64,000 nucleotides of DNA from an uncultured Eubacteriales bacterium (lineage in GTDB: Bacteria > Bacillota > Clostridia > Christensenellales > Aristaeellaceae), in the NCBI GenBank assembly GCA_902765305.1, contig CACWZI010000022.1, positions 26,391-90,390 on the forward strand, read 5' to 3'. The first letter of the stretch is position 1. Each line of letters begins with the position of its first letter. Made by a program: the position numbers and the translations under genes. The notes beneath the pieces are model-generated. The model saw only the letters and a list, made by a program, of their open reading frames with translations. It did not search any database and was not told the DNA's origin. This document shows positions 1 to 9,616 of this stretch, piece by piece.

Positions 1-108
1 AGCCGCTTTTGTTTACAGATAAAACGCATAATGACAGCTGGAATGTAAACAATTACAGTGAGATCGATACAAGTCCAAGAAATTACCCTTAGAAAGCAAG
101 TGCATATA

Positions 109-137
109 TTGACTGTTTTTTGAATGCATGATATCAT
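109..137 (+). promoter_or_regulatory. Probable promoter of the cas operon
   Basis: TTGACT at 109-114 and TATCAT at 132-137 are separated by 17 bases, close to the sigma-A consensus, and would start transcription about 40 bases before cas3. Two perfect palindromes lie here: ATGATATCAT (128-137, overlapping the -10 box) and ATTATTAATAAT (138-149). Either could bind a repressor or nucleoid protein; that role is inferred. No other promoter is evident before the array, so one transcript may cover all eight cas genes. Confidence 0.6.
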
Positions 138-185
138 ATTATTAATAATCTTTGCTTAACGAAGCGATGAATAGAAGACGGGGGT

Positions 186-2948
186 ATGGGGATGGAAGAT
201 ATTGATTCCAGACTATATGCTATACCTGCCAAATGCGATCGTGAGCGCAATTCATGGCTGCCGTTGCCGATTCATCTAAAGGATACGAGTAACATATTGG
301 AGTGGCTGTATCGTGAATGGTTGCCAAGGAGCGAACGACTGGCTATGCTTCCAGATTTCGACCATGCTACGGAGCGAGCAGTTCTTAACTGCTTGGGCAT
401 GCTTCATGATCTGGGAAAAGCGACGCCGTCATTTGTTGCACATATAGCAAACTCTGGCGGAATGCCGGAACTTCTTGAACGCCTTGAAAAGTCGGGATAT
501 CCAACTTTTTGGCCTTCGGTATACGCGGTAACCCACGCGGCTGCGGGAGAGGCGCTTCTTTTATCTGCAGGCGCACCGGTTGGTATTGCATCGATCATAG
601 GGGCGCATCATGGAAAACCGCAGGATGCCGAAAAACTACGGTTTATATGGAATAATTATGAACATTTGATAAGAGGAAGAAGCGAGGATGGGAATACCTG
701 GACGCAGGCGCAAGAGGAGATAATTCATTGGGCCGTATCACAAGGCGGCATCCCTTTGGATAAATTGCCAACCCTTTCTGATGCATCGCAGATGCTCCTT
801 TGCGGTCTTTTGATCATGGCGGATTGGATTTCGAGCAATACATATTATTTTCCGATGATTCCCATTGAGGATGATGGGCGGGATGCAGATTCCGAACATC
901 GTTTTCAAGATGCTTTGGAACGATTGAAGTTGCCTGCATGCTGGCAAACGGAAGCAGAAGCATTCTGGGCAGATCGGATCTATGACTTGCGTTTCGGGAG
1001 GGGGGAGACGCCATTCATTCCACGCCCCATGCAAATTGAAGCAGCGCAAACAGCTTCACAGATGCTTGTGCCAGGTTTGATAATCCTTGAGGCGCCGATG
1101 GGCTCAGGAAAGACAGAAGCTGCACTGGCTGTGACGGAACTGATAGCTTTTCAAACAGGTGCAGGGGGCATATTTTTCGGGCTACCGACTCAGGCAACGG
1201 CCAACGCGTTGTTTGGCAGGTTAAAGGATTGGGCGGAGCGTCAAAGCGAGGATGCGGTAAACACGATCATGCTGAGCCATCGTATGGCGATGATGAATCC
1301 ACTCTATCAGGATCTGCTGAAGGGAACACCGGAGGATGTCACGGTTGGAGAGGAAAGCGGCCTGGAGGTTCACAGCTTTTTCCAGGGCAAGAAAACTGCG
1401 CTGCTGTCGAGCTTTGTTGTCGGCACGATAGATCAACTGTTGATGGCAGCCTTGCGTCGCAAGCATGTCATGCTTCGACAACTGGGTTTGGCAGGCAAAG
1501 TTGTCATCGTAGACGAGGTTCATGCCTATGATGCCTATATGAGCCGCTATTTGCAGCGGGTATTGCAATGGCTGGGCGCATGGGGAACGCCGGTTGTGCT
1601 GCTCTCGGCAACGCTGCCGGCAGCTGCACGATCACAATTGATGGATGCGTATTTGGGCATAAAACCCAGGAAAAAAGACACCTCTGAGTGGCGGACGAGT
1701 ATAGAATATCCCCTGTTGACGTGGTCAGATGGAGGCCAGGTGAGGCAACGAACGTTGACAGGAGATGGACGTCGAATCAAGGTGCGCACAGAGATAATCC
1801 CGGATGAAGCGAGGATTGACATTCTTAAAGATAAGCTGTCAAATGGAGGGTGCGCTGGGGTCGTTTGCAATACTGTCGCACGCGCCCAGTCTTTTGCTAT
1901 GGCTGTTTCAAAAGCTATGCCGGAGCTCAGGGTCATACTGTGCCACGCTCAATTTGTCATGCCAGAGCGAGCGCGTATTGAGGAAGAACTGCTGCAGAAG
2001 CTTGGACGCGACGGAAAGCGCCCTATAAAGCTGGTATTGGTTGGAACCCAGGTGATAGAACAAAGTCTTGATATAGACTTGGATGTGCTTATAACAGATT
2101 TGTGTCCCATGGATTTGTTGTTGCAGCGAATTGGGCGCTTACACCGACATGAACGTTCCAGACCCGCACGGATGGTTAATGCGGAATGTTATATTGCAGC
2201 TGCTACGGATGATGCATTGAAGGATCATCCAATTTACGAGGAATATCTGTTGCGGCGCACGCGTGACAAGCTGCGACAGCAGCTGGTTATACCGGATGAC
2301 ATTGCCGGCTTGGTACAACAGACTTACAGCGCTCCTGAAGGCACAGAAAACAATGCTGAAAAGCTTCAGGAGATGTGGGAAAGGATGACGCGAAATATAA
2401 AAACACAGGAAGAAAAAGCGGATGCGTATCGGCTACGACCACCGATGCGTAGAGCAGGGATGATCCCTGCAACATTGAATGGCATTTTGGAGGCAGATGA
2501 AAAAACTGACGACGTTCAAGCCGAAGCCAGCGTGCGAGGCGGCGGATCAAGTGTGGAAGTGCTGCTGTTAAGACGCACAGGAGAAGGCAAGGCGTGTACA
2601 ATCACAGGGGAAGTCGATGAGGGTATTGCCTCGGATAATATGTCGTTTTCACTGAATCACATGCCGTCGACTCAGGAAGCAATGATCATTGCGCAGCAAA
2701 GGCTGAAACTGCCCTGGTCGCTGTGTGCGCCATGGCGAATAGATCAGACCATTGCGCTGCTAGAACGACAAACCTCGACGCTTGTTCCGGAGTGGGAACA
2801 ATCCCATTGGTTGAAGGGAGAACTTATTCTGTTGTTGAATGAGGATGGGAAAACTGTTTTGAACGGCTTCCAGCTGAGCTATGACAAACAATACGGCATG
2901 ATATGTGAGAGATATGAGGAGGTGTCTGGCGATGAATCCGTGCTTTAA
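186..2948 (+). CDS. cas3: CRISPR-associated helicase/nuclease Cas3 (type I-E)
   Basis: The effector nuclease-helicase of the type I-E system: recruited by target-bound Cascade, it nicks and unwinds the non-target strand in the cytoplasm. The 920-residue protein has an N-terminal HD nuclease domain (H74-D75 in MLHDLGK, H117 in THAAAGE, H141-H142 in GAHHGK, D213 in MADW) and then an SF2 helicase: Walker A GSGKT at 306-310, DEVH box 443-446, SAT at 474-476 and motif VI QRIGRLHRH at 647-655. All catalytic motifs are intact and the length is normal for a fused HD-helicase Cas3. ATG 186 or ATG 192 could be the start; the purine-rich stretch GAAGACGGGGG precedes both. It is the first gene of the cas operon and overlaps cse1 by 17 bases. 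Confidence 0.96.
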   Translation: MGMEDIDSRLYAIPAKCDRERNSWLPLPIHLKDTSNILEWLYREWLPRSERLAMLPDFDHATERAVLNCLGMLHDLGKATPSFVAHIANSGGMPELLERLEKSGYPTFWPSVYAVTHAAAGEALLLSAGAPVGIASIIGAHHGKPQDAEKLRFIWNNYEHLIRGRSEDGNTWTQAQEEIIHWAVSQGGIPLDKLPTLSDASQMLLCGLLIMADWISSNTYYFPMIPIEDDGRDADSEHRFQDALERLKLPACWQTEAEAFWADRIYDLRFGRGETPFIPRPMQIEAAQTASQMLVPGLIILEAPMGSGKTEAALAVTELIAFQTGAGGIFFGLPTQATANALFGRLKDWAERQSEDAVNTIMLSHRMAMMNPLYQDLLKGTPEDVTVGEESGLEVHSFFQGKKTALLSSFVVGTIDQLLMAALRRKHVMLRQLGLAGKVVIVDEVHAYDAYMSRYLQRVLQWLGAWGTPVVLLSATLPAAARSQLMDAYLGIKPRKKDTSEWRTSIEYPLLTWSDGGQVRQRTLTGDGRRIKVRTEIIPDEARIDILKDKLSNGGCAGVVCNTVARAQSFAMAVSKAMPELRVILCHAQFVMPERARIEEELLQKLGRDGKRPIKLVLVGTQVIEQSLDIDLDVLITDLCPMDLLLQRIGRLHRHERSRPARMVNAECYIAAATDDALKDHPIYEEYLLRRTRDKLRQQLVIPDDIAGLVQQTYSAPEGTENNAEKLQEMWERMTRNIKTQEEKADAYRLRPPMRRAGMIPATLNGILEADEKTDDVQAEASVRGGGSSVEVLLLRRTGEGKACTITGEVDEGIASDNMSFSLNHMPSTQEAMIIAQQRLKLPWSLCAPWRIDQTIALLERQTSTLVPEWEQSHWLKGELILLLNEDGKTVLNGFQLSYDKQYGMICERYEEVSGDESVL

Positions 2949-4671
2949 TCTCTCTGAGGAAAAATGGATTCGGGTACTTGAAGAAGATGGAAGCATCAAA
3001 GAAGCAACTCTTCCGGAGGTCTTTGAAAAGGCTCATGTATATCCTGGCCTCGCAGGGGAAACACCCACACAAAACGTGGCGATACTGCGCTTCCTGATGG
3101 CTGTATTATATGCATCGCTGTTCAATCAGGACTATGAAACGCCGGACGATGCACTGAATGCCTGGTTCGAACTGTGGGATGCCGGTTGTTTTCCTATGGC
3201 CCCCATTACAGAGTATCTTGCACGGTGGCGGGAAAGGTTTTGGCTCTTCCATGATGAACGGCCCTTTTGCCAGGTTGCTGCCGGTCGGGATGGAATAACG
3301 ATGGAGAATGCTGCCGGGAAGGCGGGATTGGAAAAGCCGGGAAAACCGACTGCCAAAGGCGTACAAAAGGCATCAAAGCTCAATGGTGCGATATTCGAGA
3401 GCGGAAATACAGATAAGCTCTTCAATATTGCGACAGGTTCCGGTAAAAACAGCCTTTCCTATTCTGAAGCTGCAAGGTGGTTGATACATGTTATCGGTTT
3501 TGATGATGGTGGCATAAAGCCATACTACGAAAAGAACTCGTCGATGAATCACGCAGATGATTTAGCAAAGTGTACTGTGGCGTGGCTGGGAAGTATCAGC
3601 CCTGTGCACGCAGAGAGCGATACGTTGTTTAAAACACTGATGCTGAATATGGTAATGCTGAAAAACGGCGAGTATACGGACGAGGCCCTGTGGCCTCACC
3701 AGAGGCCAAGCTGGGAATATGACACGCCTCATACCGTTGAAATGACAGGCATTCCGCTGCCGGACAACCCGGCAGAGCTGTGTACTTTCCTTTCCAGGCG
3801 CATCATGCTGATAAGGAGCGGTGAACGTGTTTTGGGATTTGTGCGCTATGTTGGGGAAGCGTTTGCCAGGGAGGCAGCTTCTACGGAGCAATGGTCGCTG
3901 TGGGTGATACCAAAGGCGAAGAAGGGCGAGGTGAGTCTTCCGGTTCCTCGGTCAAACAGGTTACCCGCACAGATGTGGCGTGAGATGGGTTCTCTGGTAG
4001 CTGTACGGGATGGCGATTATCCACCGGGTGTCGTAAGGTGGGTCAGGCTTCTGAGTAAGCCTGCTCAATCACCCCTGAGGGATGTAATGTGTCGGTTCAG
4101 GTATGTTAAAGCACTTTATGACGTTGCGCAGTCTTCGAGCATGACTGAAATACTGGAAGACAGTCTGACGTTCAGTGTAGGCCTGTTGAGCGAGGCTGGG
4201 CGTGCCTGGCTTGAGCTGCTTGCAAGCGAGCTTGAGCTGTATAATCGGGTCGCTTGGCAGCTGGGTCTTTTGGCTGAACAGTTGTTGAGTGCGGAGGGCG
4301 GTAAGGTGTTTGAAGGTAAGAATAAACGTACCGATACAGCCGAAGCCTTAAGAATTGATGCTCAGGAGCGCTTTTTCTATATACTGGATAAGCCGTTTCG
4401 CATATGGCTGCAGGGCCTTCGCGCAGAGGACGATTCTCAGACGAGACAGGAACGGATACAGCAGCTTCGAAGAATTGGAAGGCAGAATGCCATGAAGTGT
4501 GGACGAGAGATGCTGGATCAGGTCAGTCCGTCCGCATATCGCAAGCGAGGAAAAGGCGAAGGAGAAAATCACAATACGGCCCCGGAGGCATGGCTGTTGT
4601 TTCGCAGGGCGATCAATAAACTGATTCAAGTGGATACAGATCAATCACCTGAAGGAGGTGCAGATATTTGA
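2932..4671 (+). CDS. cse1: Cascade large subunit Cse1/CasA (Cas8e)
   Basis: Large subunit of the type I-E Cascade complex, which recognises the PAM in target DNA and recruits Cas3. The 579-residue product begins MNPCFNLSEEKWIRV, the typical Cse1 opening. I chose ATG 2932 because GAGGAGGTG lies eight bases upstream; an in-frame ATG at 2905 has no such site. Translation begins inside the last codons of cas3, so the two are probably translationally coupled. Size and position between cas3 and cse2 fit the family. No frameshift or truncation is seen. Confidence 0.93.
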   Translation: MNPCFNLSEEKWIRVLEEDGSIKEATLPEVFEKAHVYPGLAGETPTQNVAILRFLMAVLYASLFNQDYETPDDALNAWFELWDAGCFPMAPITEYLARWRERFWLFHDERPFCQVAAGRDGITMENAAGKAGLEKPGKPTAKGVQKASKLNGAIFESGNTDKLFNIATGSGKNSLSYSEAARWLIHVIGFDDGGIKPYYEKNSSMNHADDLAKCTVAWLGSISPVHAESDTLFKTLMLNMVMLKNGEYTDEALWPHQRPSWEYDTPHTVEMTGIPLPDNPAELCTFLSRRIMLIRSGERVLGFVRYVGEAFAREAASTEQWSLWVIPKAKKGEVSLPVPRSNRLPAQMWREMGSLVAVRDGDYPPGVVRWVRLLSKPAQSPLRDVMCRFRYVKALYDVAQSSSMTEILEDSLTFSVGLLSEAGRAWLELLASELELYNRVAWQLGLLAEQLLSAEGGKVFEGKNKRTDTAEALRIDAQERFFYILDKPFRIWLQGLRAEDDSQTRQERIQQLRRIGRQNAMKCGREMLDQVSPSAYRKRGKGEGENHNTAPEAWLLFRRAINKLIQVDTDQSPEGGADI

Positions 4672-5288
4672 GGACTCAGAAGGACATGACGCGGCGAGTA
4701 GAGCTGGTGACGGAGAGCAAGCTGGAATGGCTTCTGAAGCGGGCATCCGAAAGCGTATGTCGCGCTACGCTCGCTCGGCTTCGTCGGGGCGTTGGACGAG
4801 CACCGGGGGAAATACCAGCCTTGTGGGGAATTCTGTTGCAGGATATGCCTGAAGATATGCAAGCCAGCGGCAGAACGGCCAGCCATCAGGAAATTGCCAT
4901 TTATACAGCATTGACGCTCTTTGCAGTACACCAACAGGGTTGGAATCCGCAAAGTCGGCCGATGCATCAAAGGGATTGCACTCTTGGAGGCGCTATGGCA
5001 AGGCTCATTACACCAAGCGATGAGGATTCCAGAAACCGGGTTGAGAGGCGTTTCAGCCAGGCGGCTACTGCTTTAGATATGTCGGAGTTTTCCCATCATC
5101 TGAGGGGACTTGTACAGTTGCTTGGCGCGCAAGGTATACCATTGGACTGGGCAAGGCTTGCAGGACAAGTCTTTGCTTATCAGAATCCCGAACGCGTTGG
5201 CCAGGTGCGATTGCGCTGGGGCGAGGAGTTTTACACAGCAATAAACCGGGAAAAGGACAACCATGATGAGGAGGAAAAAACAGTATGA
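4668..5288 (+). CDS. cse2: Cascade small subunit Cse2/CasB
   Basis: Small subunit of Cascade, present as a dimer that helps hold the displaced non-target strand. The 206-residue protein is rich in Arg and helices, as in the family. The start appears to be TTG at 4668: GAAGGAGGTG (4651-4660) is seven bases upstream and the TTGA overlap with the cse1 stop is typical coupling. The first ATG (4686) would be about 25 bases from that ribosome-binding site. Conserved features include ALTLFAVHQQGW and a C-terminal LRLRWGEEFY-like segment. Assignment rests on position, size and general pattern because Cse2 sequences diverge strongly. Confidence 0.88.
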   Translation: MRTQKDMTRRVELVTESKLEWLLKRASESVCRATLARLRRGVGRAPGEIPALWGILLQDMPEDMQASGRTASHQEIAIYTALTLFAVHQQGWNPQSRPMHQRDCTLGGAMARLITPSDEDSRNRVERRFSQAATALDMSEFSHHLRGLVQLLGAQGIPLDWARLAGQVFAYQNPERVGQVRLRWGEEFYTAINREKDNHDEEEKTV

Positions 5289-6379
5289 ATACCAATTGCA
5301 AGTATCTTGACATTCATGTGCTTCAGAATGTGCCGCCGAGCTGCATCAACCGGGATGATACCGGAAGCCCAAAGACTGCTGTTTACGGTGGAACAACCCG
5401 GTCGCGCGTTTCTTCACAGGCTTGGAAACGGGCTGTGCGCCTATACTTCAAGCAAAAGTTGGCCAGAGAGGACATAGGAGAACGAACAAAGCGCATCATT
5501 CCGATGGTCGCGGAGGAGATCGAACGCATTGATCCCTATGCGGATTCAATGAAGCTGGCGAGAAAGGTTCTGGAAGCGGGGGATATCGGCATCAAGGCAA
5601 AAAATGAAAAGAAGGATGACGCCAAAGCGGATTTGGAAGGAACAGGCGCACTGTTTTTCATGAGTCATCGGCAAGCGGAAGCTTTGGCGAAATTCGCAGT
5701 GCAGGTGCCGGAGAAGACATGGAAGAAGGATGACATCAAGGCAATCATTGCAAGCCGGCCTTCTGTGGATATGGCGCTGTTTGGGCGTATGGTGGCCAGT
5801 GATCCATCGTTGAATATCGATGCTGCCTGCCAAGTAGCACATAGCATTTCAACGCATGCAGTGCGCAATGAGTTTGATTACTTTACGGCGGTGGACGATC
5901 GTTCGCCGGAAGATAATGCCGGGGCAGGGCATATTGGTACGGTAGAATTCAATTCCTCCGTGCTATATCGGTATGCGACAGTCAATTTGCGCGAGCTGAA
6001 TGAAAGCCTGGAGGAAGGGGAGGCGATCGATGCTGTTTTGGCGTTTTCGGAAGCTTTCATCTGCTCCATGCCTACTGGAAAGCAGAATACCTTTGCAAAT
6101 CGAACGCTGCCGGATGTGGTATATATCGCTTTGCGTGGCGATCAGCCGCTCAACCTGGTTGGCGCATTTGAAAAACCGGTGCGCGCAAATGATGGATTGC
6201 TGGGACCGTCTGTCCGAGTGCTCGCGAACTATGCCAGATCCATATGTGAGAAATACGATATGCCACCCCTGATTGAATATGATCTGGGCGGTGATATTAC
6301 GGGCCGTTCGTCGGGCGGTTTGAAGCGGATGCTTGAAGCGCTGGGCGAATACCTGAAACAACAGAGAGGAGTGCTTTAA
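5285..6379 (+). CDS. cas7e: Cascade backbone subunit Cas7e (CasC/Cse4)
   Basis: Six copies of this RAMP-fold protein polymerise along the crRNA to form the Cascade backbone. The 364-residue product starts with NTNCKYLDIHVLQNVPPSCI and NRDDTGSPKTAVYGG, a well-conserved Cas7e opening, followed by TRSRVSSQAWKRAVR. It also has the conserved HAVRNEFDYFTAVDD region. ATG 5285 overlaps the cse2 stop as ATGA and GAGGAGG lies just upstream. Length is normal. Confidence 0.95.
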   Translation: MNTNCKYLDIHVLQNVPPSCINRDDTGSPKTAVYGGTTRSRVSSQAWKRAVRLYFKQKLAREDIGERTKRIIPMVAEEIERIDPYADSMKLARKVLEAGDIGIKAKNEKKDDAKADLEGTGALFFMSHRQAEALAKFAVQVPEKTWKKDDIKAIIASRPSVDMALFGRMVASDPSLNIDAACQVAHSISTHAVRNEFDYFTAVDDRSPEDNAGAGHIGTVEFNSSVLYRYATVNLRELNESLEEGEAIDAVLAFSEAFICSMPTGKQNTFANRTLPDVVYIALRGDQPLNLVGAFEKPVRANDGLLGPSVRVLANYARSICEKYDMPPLIEYDLGGDITGRSSGGLKRMLEALGEYLKQQRGVL

Positions 6380-7059
6380 TGGGCACATTGCTTTTGCGGC
6401 TTGCCGCGCCGCTTCAGGCATGGGGCATTGATTCCAAATTCAATATTCGCCAGACGGGAAATGTACCAAGCAAAAGCGGCGTTGTAGGATTGCTTGCGGC
6501 TGCGTTGGGGCGAACCAGGGACAAATCCGTAGAGGATCTGTCGTTCCTGCGCTTTGGTGTGCGCATTGTGCGCGAAGGAAGGCTGCTTTGCGATTATCAT
6601 ACCGTCAGCCGCAATCCGAACCCCCGTCCTGCCCTGAACAAGACCGATTATGTCACAAAGCGCTATTATCTGTCAGACGCGGTATTCATTGTCGGCTTTG
6701 AATCGGACGATCGGGAATGCCTGCATCGAATGGATGATGCGATTCATGCACCGGCCTTTCCTCTATTTCTCGGAAGGCGCTCCTGCCCTCCGACATTCCC
6801 GATTTCATTGGGAATATCCGATGAGGGCTTGGAGCAGGCGCTGGTCGGAGCTCAATGTTCGGAGACAATGGTTGAAGCGGAATCTGGCAAACAGGTTCGC
6901 ATGATTTTGGATGCGCCTCAAACGATGCGTACAACAGCTATGCTCAAGGATAAGCCGATCTCTTTTTCTTCCCGGAAGCGGGAACACGGCTTTAGAAGTG
7001 TGATCGAAGCTTATCAGTTTTCGTCCGAGCATGATCCATTTAGCGAATTGGAGGGATAA
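6379..7059 (+). CDS. cas5e: Cascade subunit Cas5e (CasD)
   Basis: Caps the 5' handle of the crRNA and contacts Cse1 in Cascade. The 226-residue RAMP protein begins GTLLLRLAAPLQAWGIDSKF and continues RQTGNVPSKSGVVGLLAAALG, both hallmark Cas5e segments. FLGRRSCPPTFP is also conserved. The start overlaps the cas7e stop by one base (TAATG), with GAGAGGAG upstream. Confidence 0.95.
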   Translation: MGTLLLRLAAPLQAWGIDSKFNIRQTGNVPSKSGVVGLLAAALGRTRDKSVEDLSFLRFGVRIVREGRLLCDYHTVSRNPNPRPALNKTDYVTKRYYLSDAVFIVGFESDDRECLHRMDDAIHAPAFPLFLGRRSCPPTFPISLGISDEGLEQALVGAQCSETMVEAESGKQVRMILDAPQTMRTTAMLKDKPISFSSRKREHGFRSVIEAYQFSSEHDPFSELEG

Positions 7060-7061
7060 TC

Positions 7062-7688
7062 ATGTATATGACCCGTATGGAGCTGGATCGTTCTCGCAGG
7101 GCGACAATACTGGCGCTTGCTTTCCCCAATAAACTGCATGGTGCCATAGAATCAAGCTTTTCTGGTGAGAGGCAGCGACGCCTATGGCGTATAGACGAGC
7201 TGAATGGCAAGTGCTATTTATTGGTAGTCAGTGAAGCCAAGCCGGATTTCAGCGCTGCCGCTGCCCAGTTTGCCCCGACGCCGGATTGCTGGGAGACGCG
7301 GGAATACGGTACTTTCTTGCAGCGAATAACCGTGGGTAGCCACTGGCACTTTCGGCTTTCAGCCAATCCCACCATTTCACATTCCAGGGAAGGCGAGAAA
7401 CGGGGAAAGGTATACGCGCATGTTACAGCGGAACAGCAAAAAAACTGGCTCATGCAACGCGCCGCCAAGAGTGGCTTTCGACTGAAAGAAGATTATGAAG
7501 TCGTTAAGCGAGATACGCTGACCTTCTATAAAGGCGCGGATCGCAAGCGCGTGACACTGGGAGTTTGCGAGTATGAGGGATGGCTGGAAGTTACAGACGC
7601 AGATTTGATGCGGGCGGCTCTTACGAATGGAATCGGCCGAGGCAAGGCATATGGACTTGGACTTCTGACGATTGCACAGAGAATATAA
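7062..7688 (+). CDS. cas6e: CRISPR RNA endoribonuclease Cas6e (CasE/Cse3)
   Basis: Cuts pre-crRNA at the base of the repeat hairpin and stays bound to the 3' handle within Cascade. The 208-residue protein has the conserved PNKLHGAIESSF segment; His26 is the expected catalytic histidine. The family's C-terminal glycine-rich RNA-binding loop appears as NGIGRGKAYGLGLL. The start at 7062 follows GGAGGG and lies two bases after the cas5e stop; ATG 7068 is an alternative. The strong CCCCGC/GCGGGG hairpin in the downstream repeats is its expected substrate. Confidence 0.94.
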   Translation: MYMTRMELDRSRRATILALAFPNKLHGAIESSFSGERQRRLWRIDELNGKCYLLVVSEAKPDFSAAAAQFAPTPDCWETREYGTFLQRITVGSHWHFRLSANPTISHSREGEKRGKVYAHVTAEQQKNWLMQRAAKSGFRLKEDYEVVKRDTLTFYKGADRKRVTLGVCEYEGWLEVTDADLMRAALTNGIGRGKAYGLGLLTIAQRI

Positions 7689-7699
7689 GGGGAATTCGT

Positions 7700-8644
7700 A
7701 TGACAAAGGAAATGCCGGGAATCGTGCGTCCTGAATTGCAAGCATTGCCCCAGGTTGGCGACCGCATGACATTTCTCTATCTTGAACGATGCGTTATCAA
7801 CCGGGAGGATGGAGCGATTACAGTTAAGAATGAAAAGGGCGTCATTCACATACCTGCTGCAATGATAAGCGTATTGATGCTTGGACCAGGTACGACCATA
7901 ACCCATCGCGCTATGGAATTGATAGGGGATACAGGCGTTAGTGCCATATGGGTTGGAGAGCGGGGCGTCAGGTATTATGCCGCGGGGCGTCCGCTTACAG
8001 GCAAAGCGAATCTGCTGCTCAAACAGGCGGAATTGGTTACCAATATGCGCTCTCATCTCGCAGTAGCCAAAAAAATGTATCAGATGAGATTTCCCGAAGA
8101 GGACGTTAGCCATCTGACAATGCAACAGCTTCGTGGCAGGGAGGGGGCGCGTGTGCGTGGCATCTACCGCAAATGCGCTCGGGAATCCGGCGTGACATGG
8201 AATGGGAGAGATTACAATCCAGATGATTTTTCCGCAAGTGATTCCATAAATCAGGCCTTGTCGGCTGCTCATCAGTGTTTGTATGGGCTTGCAGCAGCGG
8301 TCATACAAGCATTGGGATGCTCTTTGGGTCTGGGCTTTGTTCATGTTGGGCATGAATTGTCATTTGTCTATGATATAGCAGATCTCTACAAAGCCGAATT
8401 CAGTATTCCGATTGCCTTCAGATGTGTTGCGCAAGCTCCGGAGGATCTGTGTGGGACGGTTCGACGCGAGGTGCGCGACGCAATGGCATACGGCAAGCTA
8501 ATATCTCGCATGGTGCATGATTTGCAGTTTTTGCTGAATGGAGAAGAGAACATGGACGATAATGTGAATGTCGTTTATCTGTGGGACGATCGATTTGGTA
8601 ACATTCACAACGGAATCAACTTTGAGCGGGAGGGAGGCGCGTGA
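7700..8644 (+). CDS. cas1e: CRISPR integrase Cas1e
   Basis: Metal-dependent integrase that inserts new spacers together with Cas2. The 314-residue protein shows the expected catalytic set: E148 (RGREGARVRGIY), H215 (GLGFVHVGHELSFVYDIADL) and D225/D228 in the same block. Length matches the type I-E form. I place the start at ATG 7700, preceded by AAGGGGAATT; the open frame runs back to 7580 but that part overlaps cas6e and does not look like Cas1. The final codons overlap the GTG start of cas2 (GTGA). Confidence 0.96.
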   Translation: MTKEMPGIVRPELQALPQVGDRMTFLYLERCVINREDGAITVKNEKGVIHIPAAMISVLMLGPGTTITHRAMELIGDTGVSAIWVGERGVRYYAAGRPLTGKANLLLKQAELVTNMRSHLAVAKKMYQMRFPEEDVSHLTMQQLRGREGARVRGIYRKCARESGVTWNGRDYNPDDFSASDSINQALSAAHQCLYGLAAAVIQALGCSLGLGFVHVGHELSFVYDIADLYKAEFSIPIAFRCVAQAPEDLCGTVRREVRDAMAYGKLISRMVHDLQFLLNGEENMDDNVNVVYLWDDRFGNIHNGINFEREGGA

Positions 8645-9564
8645 TCGTTGTAACTCTGACGGATTGTCCCCCTGCCCTGCGTGGCGACTTGAGTAAATGG
8701 CTACTTGAGATCAATACAGGTGTATATATTGGGCAGGTTAATGCGAGAGTACGGGACAAGCTGTGGCAAAGAATTACACAGAACATTAAGTGTGGCCGTG
8801 CAACTATGGTGTTTGATGCACAAAATGAACAAAGAATGGATTTCAGAATTCACAATACCTCCTGGGAAATTGTGGATTGTGATGGAATTAAGCTTATAAG
8901 GCGGCCTTCGGAGCAACGGTTGACGGAAATCAAGGATGCAGGAGAAGGTGTATTGGTGCCTGGCTTTTCGAATGCAGCCAAGTACTTACAGCTAAGTAGA
9001 TTACAAAAGTCCCAAGGAAAGACAAATGCTTCCAACGGAAAACTGAGGAAAGGCTGTGTTTCGAATTGCACGGTGGTGGATATCGAGACGACAGGCTTGG
9101 ATGCAGATAACGACAGCATCGTTGAAGTGGCTGCGTTGCGTGTGCGTAATCTGCAGCCTGTCGAGGAATATAGCGCGCTGATCCGGATTGAGCGTTCTTT
9201 GCCTGACAGCATAATCCAATTAACGGGGATAACAGACGAAGCACTTGCAGAAAGCGGAATCCCTCTTTTTAAAGCGCTTCAATCATTGTTGGAATTTATA
9301 GGCGAGGATATTATGTTAATTCACAATGCATCCTTTGATCTTGCGTTTTTGAGAAACAACTTGGCACGGCAGGGTTTGCCGGCGCTGAACAATAAATCAT
9401 TGGATACTTGTCAGTTGGCACGAAAAGCTTTTCTGAATGTGTCCGATTACAAGTTGTCAACGCTGGCTCGCCATTACAGCATTGAGCAAGCAATTCAACA
9501 TAGAGCATTGGAGGATTGCAGGGTAACCTTGGATGTCTACAAGGCCATTGCTCAAACTGAATGA
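8641..9564 (+). CDS. cas2e: Cas2e-DnaQ fusion: adaptation subunit with DEDDh 3'-5' exonuclease
   Basis: Residues 1-95 are a Cas2e domain (MIVVTLTDCPPALRGDLSKW, conserved GVYIGQVNARVRDKLW). After a linker of about 45 residues comes a DnaQ-like exonuclease with an intact DEDDh active site: D147 and E149 in VVDIETTG, D233 in HNASFDLAFL, H288 and D292 in HRALEDCRVTL. Cas2 scaffolds the Cas1-Cas2 integrase; the fused exonuclease is expected to trim the 3' overhangs of prespacers, a job done elsewhere by separate DnaQ/ExoT enzymes. Such fusions are known in some type I-E systems, for example in streptococci. GTG start at 8641, GGGAGGG upstream, overlapping cas1 by four bases. Confidence 0.95.
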   Translation: MIVVTLTDCPPALRGDLSKWLLEINTGVYIGQVNARVRDKLWQRITQNIKCGRATMVFDAQNEQRMDFRIHNTSWEIVDCDGIKLIRRPSEQRLTEIKDAGEGVLVPGFSNAAKYLQLSRLQKSQGKTNASNGKLRKGCVSNCTVVDIETTGLDADNDSIVEVAALRVRNLQPVEEYSALIRIERSLPDSIIQLTGITDEALAESGIPLFKALQSLLEFIGEDIMLIHNASFDLAFLRNNLARQGLPALNNKSLDTCQLARKAFLNVSDYKLSTLARHYSIEQAIQHRALEDCRVTLDVYKAIAQTE

Positions 9565-9616
9565 AAACGACATAACTATCGCGAAAAAACACTGGAAATA
9601 CGGGATCTTTTTAAGG
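9565..9616 (+). promoter_or_regulatory. CRISPR leader (short, AT-rich)
   Basis: Only 52 bases separate the cas2 stop from the first repeat. They are A/T-rich, contain GCGAAAAAACAC, and end TCTTTTTAAGG directly against the repeat. The leader is assigned to this side because the degenerate repeat is at the far end and because the repeats read in the same direction as the cas genes. I see no convincing separate promoter, so the array may be read from the cas operon or from signals inside cas2. Confidence 0.55.

Noticed and set aside
2905-2931. Upstream start for cse1
   Set aside because: No ribosome-binding site lies at the right distance, and the extra residues are not Cse1-like; ATG 2932 follows GAGGAGGTG.
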